NCBI GenBank assembly: GCA_902782715.1
Contig: CACZOG010000172.1
Span: 1-11,906, forward strand
Direction: 5' to 3'
Source of the DNA: an uncultured Lachnospiraceae bacterium
Lineage (GTDB): Bacteria; Bacillota; Clostridia; Lachnospirales; Lachnospiraceae
DNA: 11,906 bases
The translations under genes and the position numbers were made by a program. Below the pieces are notes generated by a model. It saw only the letters and a program-made list of their open reading frames with translations. It was not told the DNA's origin and made no database searches. This document shows, piece after piece, positions 1 to 6,063 of this stretch; within the stretch, counting starts at the first letter, position 1, and each line of letters opens with the position of its first letter.

Positions 1-426
1 AAAGTCTACAAGACCTGTCTGGTTAATGAGCAATGCTCCGAAGTAAGCTGCGAAAATACCGAACTGAGCAGCTGCTCCGAGCAGGAAACTCTTGGGGTTG
101 GCAATAAGGGGACCGAAGTCTGTCATTGCACCAACTCCGAGGAAAATAAGTGAAGGCAGGATTGCCCACTCATCCAAAATATAGAAGTAGTATAAAAGTC
201 CGCCACCGTGGCCGCCTTCGCTAAACGGTCTCATAATATCGGGATAGATATTAACCAAAAGCATACCGAATGCGATAGGAACCAAGAGCAAGGGTTCAAA
301 CTCATGACGAATTGCAAGATACAGGAAGAAACAAGCTACTGCTATCATTGCATAGTTACCAATCGTCAGATTGAAGAATGCTGTCTGATGGAGGAGATTA
401 TCTACTGTATTGATTATATATTCCAT
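1..426 (-). CDS. oadB: Na+-translocating decarboxylase beta subunit (OadB/GcdB/MmdB family), N-terminal part
   Basis: This is the integral-membrane Na+ pump of a biotin-dependent decarboxylase. In this family the beta subunit decarboxylates carboxybiotin and couples that step to Na+ export. The visible 142 residues start MEYIINTVDN and run off the left edge in frame, so roughly the last two thirds, including the membrane residues known to bind Na+, are not visible. Recognition rests on the family signature around residues 94-113 (LIFLGVGAMTDFGPLIANPK), on LLYYFY at 77-82, and on hydrophobic segments at about 24-40, 44-60 and 114-136. The ATG at 424-426 follows an AGGAGA ribosome-binding site at 434-439. 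The gene lies 29 bases after the biotin-carrier gene on the same strand and is the last visible member of that operon. The family call is firm. The acyl-CoA or oxo-acid substrate cannot be told from this subunit. Confidence 0.95.
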   Translation of the reverse strand, partial: MEYIINTVDNLLHQTAFFNLTIGNYAMIAVACFFLYLAIRHEFEPLLLVPIAFGMLLVNIYPDIMRPFSEGGHGGGLLYYFYILDEWAILPSLIFLGVGAMTDFGPLIANPKSFLLGAAAQFGIFAAYFGALLINQTGLVDF

Positions 427-455
427 CGTTTTTTCTCCTATCTAAAAGATACTGA

Positions 456-833
456 TTAGTTAAGTGTTGCAAGAAGTGCACCTGCTTCGATAGCATCGCC
501 TACGTTTACTTCGATACTTGCAACTGTACCGTCCTGAGGAGCAACTACGGGGATTTCCATCTTCATTGCTTCGATGGTAACTACTGCATCACCCTTCTTA
601 ACGGTATCGCCAACCTTGGTATCAAGTTTGAATACTTTGCCTGCTGCACCGGCTTCAACTCTTACAGAACCTGCTGCGCCGCTGGCCTTGGGTGCTGCTG
701 CAGGAGCTGCCGCTGCGGGAGCTGCCTTGGGAGCTGCCTTCTTAACGGGTGCGGATACAGCACCTGTAGAAGTACCTTCTTCTACTGTTACATCATAAAC
801 ATTGCCGTTAACGGTAATTGTATAATTCTTCAT
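456..833 (-). CDS. Biotin carboxyl carrier protein of the decarboxylase complex
   Basis: This 125-residue protein is the mobile biotin arm that shuttles CO2 from the carboxyltransferase to the membrane pump. It has a short N-terminal segment (1-28), an Ala/Pro/Lys-rich flexible linker (about 29-56), and a biotinyl domain (about 57-125). The biotinylation motif EAMKM is at 88-92, so the modified residue should be Lys91; modification would need a biotin ligase encoded elsewhere. The size and layout match GcdC/MmdC-type carriers and short OadA C-terminal fragments. The ATG is preceded by AGGAGGA at 841-847, which overlaps the stop codon of the upstream OadG-like gene at 846-848, so translation of the two is probably coupled. 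It cannot be assigned to a specific substrate. A role as an acetyl-CoA carboxylase carrier is possible but unlikely, because oadB follows directly. Confidence 0.95.
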   Translation of the reverse strand: MKNYTITVNGNVYDVTVEEGTSTGAVSAPVKKAAPKAAPAAAAPAAAPKASGAAGSVRVEAGAAGKVFKLDTKVGDTVKKGDAVVTIEAMKMEIPVVAPQDGTVASIEVNVGDAIEAGALLATLN

Positions 834-845
834 TTTAAAATCCTC

Positions 846-1664
846 CTAATACTGGGCATTCTGCCACTTTTTTGATTGAGATTTTCTGATACTTCTGACT
901 ACAAATCCGTCAGCAGAACCGTTTCCTTCGTATGCAGCTATTGCAGCGGAGATAACGGCAACGAGTTCTGTATCGTCAACAAGTTCTCCCTCTTCTTTTT
1001 CTACAATATTTGCAATTGTCTTATCAACGGAAGCTTCCGTTGAAACTTTTTCTTTCTTTGCTTTCTTGTCAGCTGATGCTTTCTGAATCTTGGGAATAAT
1101 TCCGAAAAGATAGATAATGCACATGATTAAAACAAGAACGCAGAATACCGAACCCATACCGAGTAAAGTATTGAGAGCGGCCTTTGTCATTGCCTCGCCC
1201 ATCGAATAAACGGGAGAAAACGTAATGTCGGTAATATTCATGTTACCGTCATAGGCTACATTCATGTTAACTTCACGCTCTGCGAACATGAACTTAATTG
1301 TTGTCTTGTAACCGTCTTCTTCGTTACCCGATACGACAATGTCGTTGTCTTCCATTACCTTAAGTGCTTTGCCTGCTTCTTCTTCGGCAGCAATATCGGA
1401 ATTTACGGCTGATACAAATACATCTTTATCAGCGAATTTCAAACCGTTTGCTTCAAAGAAATCGGCTTTAACTTCGTATTCTTCATCGGAAATCTCTGCG
1501 AGAGATGACTTGCTGTCAACATTGACAATTTCATTGATAATTAAAGCCTTGTTGTTAATAACAGTGTCAACAACCGATGAAGGTACGGCTTTATCTTTAC
1601 ATCCGGTAAGGAAAAACAAAGCTGAAAGTGCGAGGCATAAGAATATTGAATTGATTTTCTTCAT
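846..1664 (-). CDS. OadG-family decarboxylase subunit with lipoprotein signal and DUF3887-like domain
   Basis: This is probably the small subunit that anchors and assembles the decarboxylase. It has four parts: a lipoprotein signal peptide (MKKINSIFLCLALSALFFLT) with lipobox LTGC and lipidated Cys22; a soluble extracytoplasmic region (about 23-155) whose end resembles DUF3887; one transmembrane helix at about 168-190 beginning with the OadG-like LLGMGSVF; and a cytoplasmic tail with the OadG signature DDTELVAVISAAIAAYEG (about 231-248) and a basic, Trp-containing end. At 272 residues it is far longer than a typical OadG of about 80-120. I chose the ATG at 1662-1664 because AAGGA lies at 1674-1678, nine bases upstream, and the product then starts with a classic signal peptide. 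An ATG at 1680-1682 in the same frame, three bases after the mmdA stop, has no ribosome-binding site. The TAG stop lies inside the ribosome-binding site of the next gene. Confidence 0.88.
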   Translation of the reverse strand: MKKINSIFLCLALSALFFLTGCKDKAVPSSVVDTVINNKALIINEIVNVDSKSSLAEISDEEYEVKADFFEANGLKFADKDVFVSAVNSDIAAEEEAGKALKVMEDNDIVVSGNEEDGYKTTIKFMFAEREVNMNVAYDGNMNITDITFSPVYSMGEAMTKAALNTLLGMGSVFCVLVLIMCIIYLFGIIPKIQKASADKKAKKEKVSTEASVDKTIANIVEKEEGELVDDTELVAVISAAIAAYEGNGSADGFVVRSIRKSQSKKWQNAQY

Positions 1665-1685
1665 AGCCAAGTTTCCTTTCATAAA

Positions 1686-3116
1686 TTATATGATGCCGTG
1701 CTTCTTTGCCGGACGATCCTCTCTTTTTGTGTATAACATTTCGAATGCACCGATAATGTACTTTCTTGCATCTGCGGGATTGATGATGTAATCAACATAT
1801 CCTCTCTTTGCAGCGGATGCGCATGAGTTCTGAAGTGCATCGTATTCTTTAGTCTTCTCTTCGATTACGTCTGAGCCTTCGCCTGCGTACATAATCTGAG
1901 CTGCACTCTTTGCGTCGATAGCACCGATCTTTGCGCCTTCGAATGCGAATGTTACATCTGCGCCGATAGCCTTTGAGTTCATGCAAACGTATGCCGAACC
2001 GAGAGCCTTCTCTGCAATAACGTTAACCTTTGCAACTGTAGCGTTTGCGAATGCATATGTGAGTTTTGCGCTTGCTCTTGCGATTCTCTTTTCAGAGCAC
2101 TTGCAAGCCTTGAAACCTGTAATGTTTGTAAGTGAAAGTACGGGAATTGAGAAAGCATCGCAGAAGTTAATGAATTCTGCAGCCTTAACGCATCCTTCGG
2201 GAGTAAGCTTGTCTTCAAGTTCCTCTGAAGCCTTGCCTTCTTCATCGTAAACTACACTTCTGTTGCCTACGCAGCCAACAGTGTTTCCGTTTAATTTGAT
2301 AAATCCGCATACCATGTCTTTTGCATATGCAGCTTTAATCTCGATGAAGTTGTAATCATCAGCGATATCAGAGAAAGCAAGCTTTGCATCTTTGAAAGAT
2401 GTTCCGATTGCATTGGATGCTCTGTTTAAATCATCTGAACACTCAACATATTCAGCTTCTTCTTCGTTGTTTGCGGGAAGGAAAGAAACAAGTTCTCTCA
2501 TCTGTGCAAGAATATCATCCTGAGAACCTACGAAATCAACGATTCCGCTTTCTTCTGACTGGAACTTTGCAGATGCAGTATCACACTTTGATGTTGAATT
2601 TCCGTCAAGTGTATTGGGAGAATTAACGAATAATTTAGCGTTTTCGGATTCCATAAAAGTGAAATCCGTAAGTGAAGGTATTAAAGCCAATCCGCCGCCG
2701 CAATTTCCGAATACAGCAGTAATCTGAGGAATAACGCCTGATGCAAGTGTCTGCTTCATATAAAGCTCGCCCATTGCATTAAGTGCATCTGTAGCTTCCT
2801 GAAGTCTTAAACCGCAGGAATCGATTAAGCCGATGACGGGCGCACCCATTTTCATCGCCATGTCATAAAGGTTGCAAATCTTCTTGGCATGCATTTCTCC
2901 GATACTTCCGTTTAATACGGAAGCGTCCTGAGCATAAACATACACAAGAGAGTCATTGATAACGCCGTATCCGGTAATACAACCGTCTGAAGGGGTATCA
3001 ATTTGCTTGAGATTGAAATCAGTCGATCTGGCTGAAACCAAAGCACCGATCTCAACAAAGCTGTTTTCATCGAGAAGAGCATTGATTCTCTCTCTTGCAG
3101 CTGAATTGGTACTCAT
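1686..3116 (-). CDS. mmdA: Acyl-CoA carboxyltransferase subunit (MmdA/PccB-like) of the Na+-pumping decarboxylase
   Basis: This is the soluble subunit that moves a carboxyl group from a carboxylated acyl-CoA to biotin on the carrier protein. It has the two crotonase-like halves of the carboxyltransferase family. The N-terminal half contains RERINALLDENSFVEI (9-23), the near-canonical SIGEMHAKKI (71-80), GAPVIGLIDS (91-100), ASGVIPQI (125-132) and the first oxyanion-hole region FGNCGGG at 136-142. The C-terminal half contains NITGF (331-335) and a second oxyanion-hole region ALGSAY at 371-376 followed by SKAIGADV. At 476 residues it is slightly short for the family (about 510) and departs from the usual motifs in several places. 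The ATG is preceded by AGGAGG at 3125-3130. It is first in an operon with OadG-like, biotin-carrier and OadB genes, which points to a Na+-pumping decarboxylase rather than an ATP-dependent carboxylase. Methylmalonyl-CoA or a related substrate is likely but unproven. Confidence 0.88.
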   Translation of the reverse strand: MSTNSAARERINALLDENSFVEIGALVSARSTDFNLKQIDTPSDGCITGYGVINDSLVYVYAQDASVLNGSIGEMHAKKICNLYDMAMKMGAPVIGLIDSCGLRLQEATDALNAMGELYMKQTLASGVIPQITAVFGNCGGGLALIPSLTDFTFMESENAKLFVNSPNTLDGNSTSKCDTASAKFQSEESGIVDFVGSQDDILAQMRELVSFLPANNEEEAEYVECSDDLNRASNAIGTSFKDAKLAFSDIADDYNFIEIKAAYAKDMVCGFIKLNGNTVGCVGNRSVVYDEEGKASEELEDKLTPEGCVKAAEFINFCDAFSIPVLSLTNITGFKACKCSEKRIARASAKLTYAFANATVAKVNVIAEKALGSAYVCMNSKAIGADVTFAFEGAKIGAIDAKSAAQIMYAGEGSDVIEEKTKEYDALQNSCASAAKRGYVDYIINPADARKYIIGAFEMLYTKREDRPAKKHGII

Positions 3117-3157
3117 AAGTACTACCTCCTATATATATTAAATTATTACATGTTTAG

Positions 3158-3186
3158 GCGTGACGTAAAAAAACCCAAAATCACGC
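3158..3186. promoter_or_regulatory. Inverted repeat over the expected start of mmdA transcription
   Basis: A perfect six-base inverted repeat, GCGTGA (3158-3163) and TCACGC (3181-3186), is separated by 17 bases. It begins a few bases downstream of the -10 element at about 3191-3199, so it covers the probable transcription start. It could be an operator for an unidentified regulator or a weak hairpin at the 5' end of the message. It does not resemble the BirA biotin operator. Function is inference. Confidence 0.4.
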
Positions 3187-3190
3187 AAAT

Positions 3191-3223
3191 ATTATCATAT
3201 CACAACTGAGTCAAGTAAAGCAA
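3191..3223 (-). promoter_or_regulatory. Probable promoter of the decarboxylase operon
   Basis: Read on the minus strand, two overlapping sigma-A-like arrangements are visible: TTGCTT (3218-3223), 18 bases, TATGAT (3194-3199); and TTTACT (3214-3219), 17 bases, GATAAT (3191-3196). Either would give a leader of roughly 65-70 bases before the mmdA ATG. A TTGACT also occurs between them but is too close to either -10. A second isolated TATAAT at 3227-3232 lacks a good -35. Confidence 0.55.
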
Positions 3224-3297
3224 TAAATTATATTTCCCAAAGGTCTGTAAAAATACATAATCTTTTTGCCTTGAAAGCCTTTTTAATATTAAAATTA

Positions 3298-3343
3298 AAC
3301 AAAAAAAGAAAAAGGTATCTTCTTATTTAAAAGAAAATACCTT
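3298..3343 (-). terminator. Intrinsic terminator of the scpA-scpB transcription unit
   Basis: On the minus strand a stem of 13 base pairs, including one G-T pair, forms between 3331-3343 and 3312-3324 with a loop of about six bases. It is followed by a T-rich run at 3298-3311 (TTTCTTTTTTT). It lies just after the scpB stop at 3366 and separates scpAB from the decarboxylase operon. Confidence 0.88.
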
Positions 3344-3365
3344 GTCATAACCGTAAAACTCTTGA

Positions 3366-3962
3366 TTATATCTCTACATTTTCGACTTCTTCTTCCTTAT
3401 CGGGCATGAAATTAAGTTCGCTCTCAGCCTGCGCCCTGAAGTCTTCCATCATATCGATGCTTATCTGAGGAAGATCCTCTATCGAATCGACATTAAATGC
3501 ACGAAGGAACTGTTCGCTTGTTCCGAAAAGAAGAGGCTTTCCGGGAGCATCCAGTCTTCCGAGTTCTTTTATGAGACCGTACTCAAGAAGTTTGTTGATA
3601 CCGAAATCTGAATTTACTCCTCTTATCTTCTCCACATCGGATCTTGTAACGGGCTGCTTGTAAGCCACAATCGAAAGTGTCTCCAGAACCGAATCGGACA
3701 AAACGTTTCTCTGGGGAGCCTGAGCGATCTTGATAAGATCATCATAATATTCGTCCTTTGTTCTTAACTGAACATTTCCCTCAAGAGATACTATCTGAAT
3801 ACCGCGCTCTTTTGAAGCATAGTATACTTTCATCTCATCGATTATTTCTTTTATGGTGTTTTCTTCTTCTTCAAGAGCCTGAGCAATATCCTTAATGGGA
3901 ACGCTCTCGCCCATTGCAAAAAGAATTCCTTCAATTTTTCCCTGAATTTCTGATCTGTCCAT
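3366..3962 (-). CDS. scpB: Segregation and condensation protein B
   Basis: ScpB is the winged-helix partner of ScpA and SMC in bacterial condensin, which compacts and segregates the chromosome. The 198-residue protein has the usual paired winged-helix layout: the first domain at about 1-75 (EGILFAMGESV at 11-21) and the second at about 90-155, with the family signature VLETLSIVAYKQPVTRSDVEKIRGV at 92-116 split across its helices, and LLFGTSEQFL at 144-153. The acidic C-terminal tail is normal for the family. The start lies 15 bases after the scpA stop. Its ribosome-binding site is weak (GGCGGTGAG, only a few bases from the ATG), so translation may depend on coupling to scpA. An intrinsic terminator follows the stop. 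Confidence 0.97.
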   Translation of the reverse strand: MDRSEIQGKIEGILFAMGESVPIKDIAQALEEEENTIKEIIDEMKVYYASKERGIQIVSLEGNVQLRTKDEYYDDLIKIAQAPQRNVLSDSVLETLSIVAYKQPVTRSDVEKIRGVNSDFGINKLLEYGLIKELGRLDAPGKPLLFGTSEQFLRAFNVDSIEDLPQISIDMMEDFRAQAESELNFMPDKEEEVENVEI

Positions 3963-3977
3963 ATCTCACCGCCGGTA

Positions 3978-4742
3978 TTATATCGAAATGTTTTCTATGG
4001 GTTTCTTAAGTTCGATGTCAATATCACCGAATATCTCGCTTTGTGCAACCTCTACGTTGCCTGTTTTGATAAGTTCGAGAATAACAAGAAACGTAACGAT
4101 GACTTCCGCTTTCGTCTTCTGCTCGGATAAAAGATTTTTAAAAGAGCATTTTTTATGCGACATGATGTAATCCGCAATAAATTCCTGCTTCTTGTTGATG
4201 TCGACTTCTTCTTTTTCAATCTTTCCGAATGTGGAACGTATCGGGTCAACCTTATCGTCGATCCTTTTAAGTACCGCATTAAAGATCTCATTAAGACTTA
4301 TTAATGTGGTATCTCCCAAAAGAGTCGGATAGTCGATCGGAGGTTTGTAATTCTTTACTTCATCGGGTATCGACGGATTCTTGTAAATGTATTTTTCTCC
4401 GTCCATCTGCATGTCTTTTAATTCATAGGACATGTACTTGTACATTTTATATTCAAGAAGCTTCTCTACGAGTTCCGCTCTCGGATCCTCTTCCTCACCG
4501 TCTTCATCTTCCGACTTCGGAAGAAGCATTCTGCATTTGATATCAAGAAGAGTTGCAGCCATTACCATGAATTCGCTGACCGTATTTAAATCTTCTTTGG
4601 GAAGCTGTCTTACATATTCAAGATACTGTCTCGTGATCTCAATGATCGGGATATCGTAAATATCTACTTTATTCTTTTCTATCAGGTGTAAAAGCAAATC
4701 GAGCGGTCCCTCGAAAGCTTCAAGTTTAACAGGTATTGCCAT
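3978..4742 (-). CDS. scpA: Segregation and condensation protein A (kleisin)
   Basis: ScpA is the kleisin that bridges the SMC heads and recruits ScpB. The 254-residue protein opens with the family signature VKLEAFEGPLDLLLHLIEKN (5-24) followed by KVDIYDIPIIEIT, which forms the N-terminal SMC-binding region. It then has an acidic, variable middle (about 78-95) and a C-terminal winged-helix region (about 190-245, with FLVILELIKTGNVEVAQ). Length is typical. The ATG follows GGAGA at 4748-4752. The gene lies 15 bases after a membrane phosphoesterase gene and 15 bases before scpB, all on the minus strand, so the three are probably cotranscribed. Confidence 0.97.
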   Translation of the reverse strand: MAIPVKLEAFEGPLDLLLHLIEKNKVDIYDIPIIEITRQYLEYVRQLPKEDLNTVSEFMVMAATLLDIKCRMLLPKSEDEDGEEEDPRAELVEKLLEYKMYKYMSYELKDMQMDGEKYIYKNPSIPDEVKNYKPPIDYPTLLGDTTLISLNEIFNAVLKRIDDKVDPIRSTFGKIEKEEVDINKKQEFIADYIMSHKKCSFKNLLSEQKTKAEVIVTFLVILELIKTGNVEVAQSEIFGDIDIELKKPIENISI

Positions 4743-4757
4743 TTATTTCTCCAAGCT

Positions 4758-5651
4758 TTATTTCTTCGAGTCAAGCGATATAAAAATAAGTTCTCCCGGA
4801 TTAAAAAGCCTTAACGGGAGTGTATGATATCCGATCCCGCAGCCCACAATCAATCTTATCACAGAATTCTTGCTTGATACATAGGAATCTGCATAAGGAA
4901 CGAATTTTCCGTTATCATCATAAGCACCGCCCGAATATTTGGGGAATAGTTTGATCCCCGGATGAGCAACGCCGTGAACAAAAGGCAGTCTTATAAGTCC
5001 TCCGTGAACATGTCCCGAAAGGATAAGATCGCTTCCGTATGCATTATACTGCTTAAAATAATCGGGATTGTGCGCAAGCAGGATATTGTATTTTTCTTTA
5101 TCTATCTTTCCGACGATCGATTCTATATAATCGTCTCCCATCGGATAGAGTTTGAATCTTTTATAGTAAAGTCTGTCGATCTCGGAAGCCGAAACCCTTA
5201 CATTGCTTCCTTCAATGTCTTTATGGGAATTCGAAATGATCTCTATTCCGAGTTCATTTAATTTATCCGTCAGTTCTTCATACATCTTCCCGTATTTTTC
5301 GGGATAGATCTTTGCTCTGTATTCATGATTTCCCAAAGCCATGACAGTCGGTGCGATCGCACTGACTTTTTCTAAGAATTCATAAGCATTCTTCTGGGAT
5401 CTTCCCGGAGTAGCCGTAATGATATCCCCGCCGCATATTATAAGGTCGGGATTGTATTCTCTGATATCTTCAAAAAACTTGGGTGTACATGAATAATTGT
5501 GAAGGTCGGTCAGGAAACAGACTTTGAGTCTTTGACCGATCTTTGCGTCATAAATTGCGACGTTTCTTACGACATAACGGTTAAGGTCGACGACATTTAT
5601 GATCAAAAGAATGATTATGCATATGACTAAAGTTGCGATTATATACTTCAA
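4758..5651 (-). CDS. Membrane-anchored calcineurin-like metallophosphoesterase (YkuE/YaeI type)
   Basis: This is a dinuclear metal-dependent phosphoesterase with one N-terminal transmembrane helix (about 5-22), so the catalytic domain should face outward. All metal-site motifs are present: TDLH (48-51), GGD (74-76), GNHE (107-110), AH (193-194) and GHVHG (213-217). Related proteins act on lipid-linked or nucleotide phosphodiesters, but the substrate here is unknown. I place the start at a TTG (5649-5651) because it follows AGGGGG at 5657-5662 with five-base spacing and gives MKYIIATLVICIIILL as the membrane anchor. The longest open frame begins at an ATG at 5721-5723, but that codon lies inside the rpsU terminator hairpin and lacks a ribosome-binding site. 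The length from TTG is 297 residues. It is followed closely by scpA. Confidence 0.9.
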   Translation of the reverse strand: MKYIIATLVICIIILLIINVVDLNRYVVRNVAIYDAKIGQRLKVCFLTDLHNYSCTPKFFEDIREYNPDLIICGGDIITATPGRSQKNAYEFLEKVSAIAPTVMALGNHEYRAKIYPEKYGKMYEELTDKLNELGIEIISNSHKDIEGSNVRVSASEIDRLYYKRFKLYPMGDDYIESIVGKIDKEKYNILLAHNPDYFKQYNAYGSDLILSGHVHGGLIRLPFVHGVAHPGIKLFPKYSGGAYDDNGKFVPYADSYVSSKNSVIRLIVGCGIGYHTLPLRLFNPGELIFISLDSKK

Positions 5652-5694
5652 GTTTACCCCCTGTAATGCATAATTATGGTTGATTTGCAGCTGT

Positions 5695-5729
5695 AATATA
5701 AAAATACTGCCGCGAAAAATCACGGCAGT
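5695..5729 (-). terminator. Intrinsic terminator of rpsU
   Basis: On the minus strand, ACTGCCG (5723-5729) pairs with CGGCAGT (5706-5712) in a seven-base-pair, GC-rich stem with a ten-base loop, followed by ATTTTTATATT. It begins nine bases after the rpsU stop codon. I see no strong promoter between it and the phosphoesterase gene, so some read-through into the phosphoesterase-scpAB unit is possible. Confidence 0.82.
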
Positions 5730-5737
5730 TATTGTAA

Positions 5738-5914
5738 TTAGTTATATTTGCGTTTTCTCGCAGCCTCAGATTTTTTCTTACGCTTTACGCTAGGCTTTTC
5801 GTAATGTTCTCTTTTACGAATCTCCTGCTGGATGCCGGCCTTAGCGCAATTTCTTTTAAATCGTCTAAGTGCGCTATCTAAGGATTCGTTTTCTTTAACT
5901 TCGACTCTAGACAC
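5738..5914 (-). CDS. rpsU: 30S ribosomal protein S21
   Basis: S21 is a small, basic protein of the 30S subunit located near the anti-Shine-Dalgarno end of 16S rRNA. The gene encodes 58 residues. It begins at GTG (5912-5914) with MSRVEVKENESLDSALRRFK and ends in a Lys/Arg-rich tail (KRKKKSEAARKRKYN), matching the family along its whole length. It stays below common ORF length cut-offs. The start is fixed by a strong AAGGAGGG at 5922-5929 with normal spacing. It has its own promoter (5979-6006) and terminator (5695-5729), so it is mostly monocistronic, and its leader carries a hairpin that touches the ribosome-binding site. Confidence 0.97.
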   Translation of the reverse strand: MSRVEVKENESLDSALRRFKRNCAKAGIQQEIRKREHYEKPSVKRKKKSEAARKRKYN

Positions 5915-5927
5915 TTCTCAACCCTCC

Positions 5928-5958
5928 TTTAAGACCAAATATACGTGCACGGTCTAAA
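5928..5958 (-). promoter_or_regulatory. Leader hairpin abutting the rpsU ribosome-binding site
   Basis: In the rpsU leader, TTTAGACC (5951-5958) can pair with GGTCTTAAA (5928-5936), with one bulged base and a 14-base loop containing GTGCAC. The 3' arm runs into the A-rich start of the AAAGGAGG ribosome-binding site. Folding could therefore affect access to the site, for instance in feedback control by S21. The pairing is visible in the sequence; the role is inference. Confidence 0.4.
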
Positions 5959-5978
5959 GAATTAATCGCACAAATTGA

Positions 5979-6006
5979 ATTATACCAAAAAATCCGTATT
6001 CGTCAA
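5979..6006 (-). promoter_or_regulatory. Promoter of rpsU
   Basis: On the minus strand TTGACG (6001-6006) is followed after 16 bases by a perfect TATAAT (5979-5984), a strong sigma-A match. It implies a leader of about 55-60 bases before the GTG start of rpsU. Confidence 0.85.
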
Positions 6007-6025
6007 GAAATTTTTATTCCCGTTG

Positions 6026-6034
6026 TGATATAAT
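6026..6034 (+). promoter_or_regulatory. Extended -10 promoter of the cation transporter gene
   Basis: TGATATAAT at 6026-6034 (starting from the T of TG) is an extended -10 element with a perfect TATAAT (6029-6034). No good -35 is visible upstream, which extended -10 promoters tolerate. It lies about 30 bases before the ATG at 6064 and only about 20 bases from the divergent rpsU -35 element. Confidence 0.65.
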
Positions 6035-6063
6035 AAAGAAACCAAACAAAACGGGGAACTGAA

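Noticed and set aside
208..459. Plus-strand open frame of 83 residues
   Set aside because: It lies antisense to oadB, which has a clear family match and ribosome-binding site. The translation has no recognisable domain.
574..798. Plus-strand Ala-rich open frame
   Set aside because: It is a mirror of the Ala/Pro-rich linker of the biotin carrier on the opposite strand.
1665..1682. Earlier ATG for the OadG-like gene
   Set aside because: It has no ribosome-binding site and would place six residues before a textbook lipoprotein signal peptide. The AAGGA that serves the inner ATG lies inside this extension.
1339..1791. Plus-strand open frame of 150 residues
   Set aside because: It is antisense to the OadG-like gene and to the end of mmdA. 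Its composition is Ser/Ala-rich without domains, and no ribosome-binding site is evident.
3117..3365. Possible riboswitch or biotin (BirA) operator upstream of mmdA
   Set aside because: I found no TTAACC/GGTTAA-type BirA dyad and no complex leader fold. Only the promoter, a simple dyad and the scpB terminator are visible.
4962..5261. Plus-strand open frame of 99 residues
   Set aside because: It is antisense to the phosphoesterase, covering its conserved metal-site motifs, and has no support of its own.
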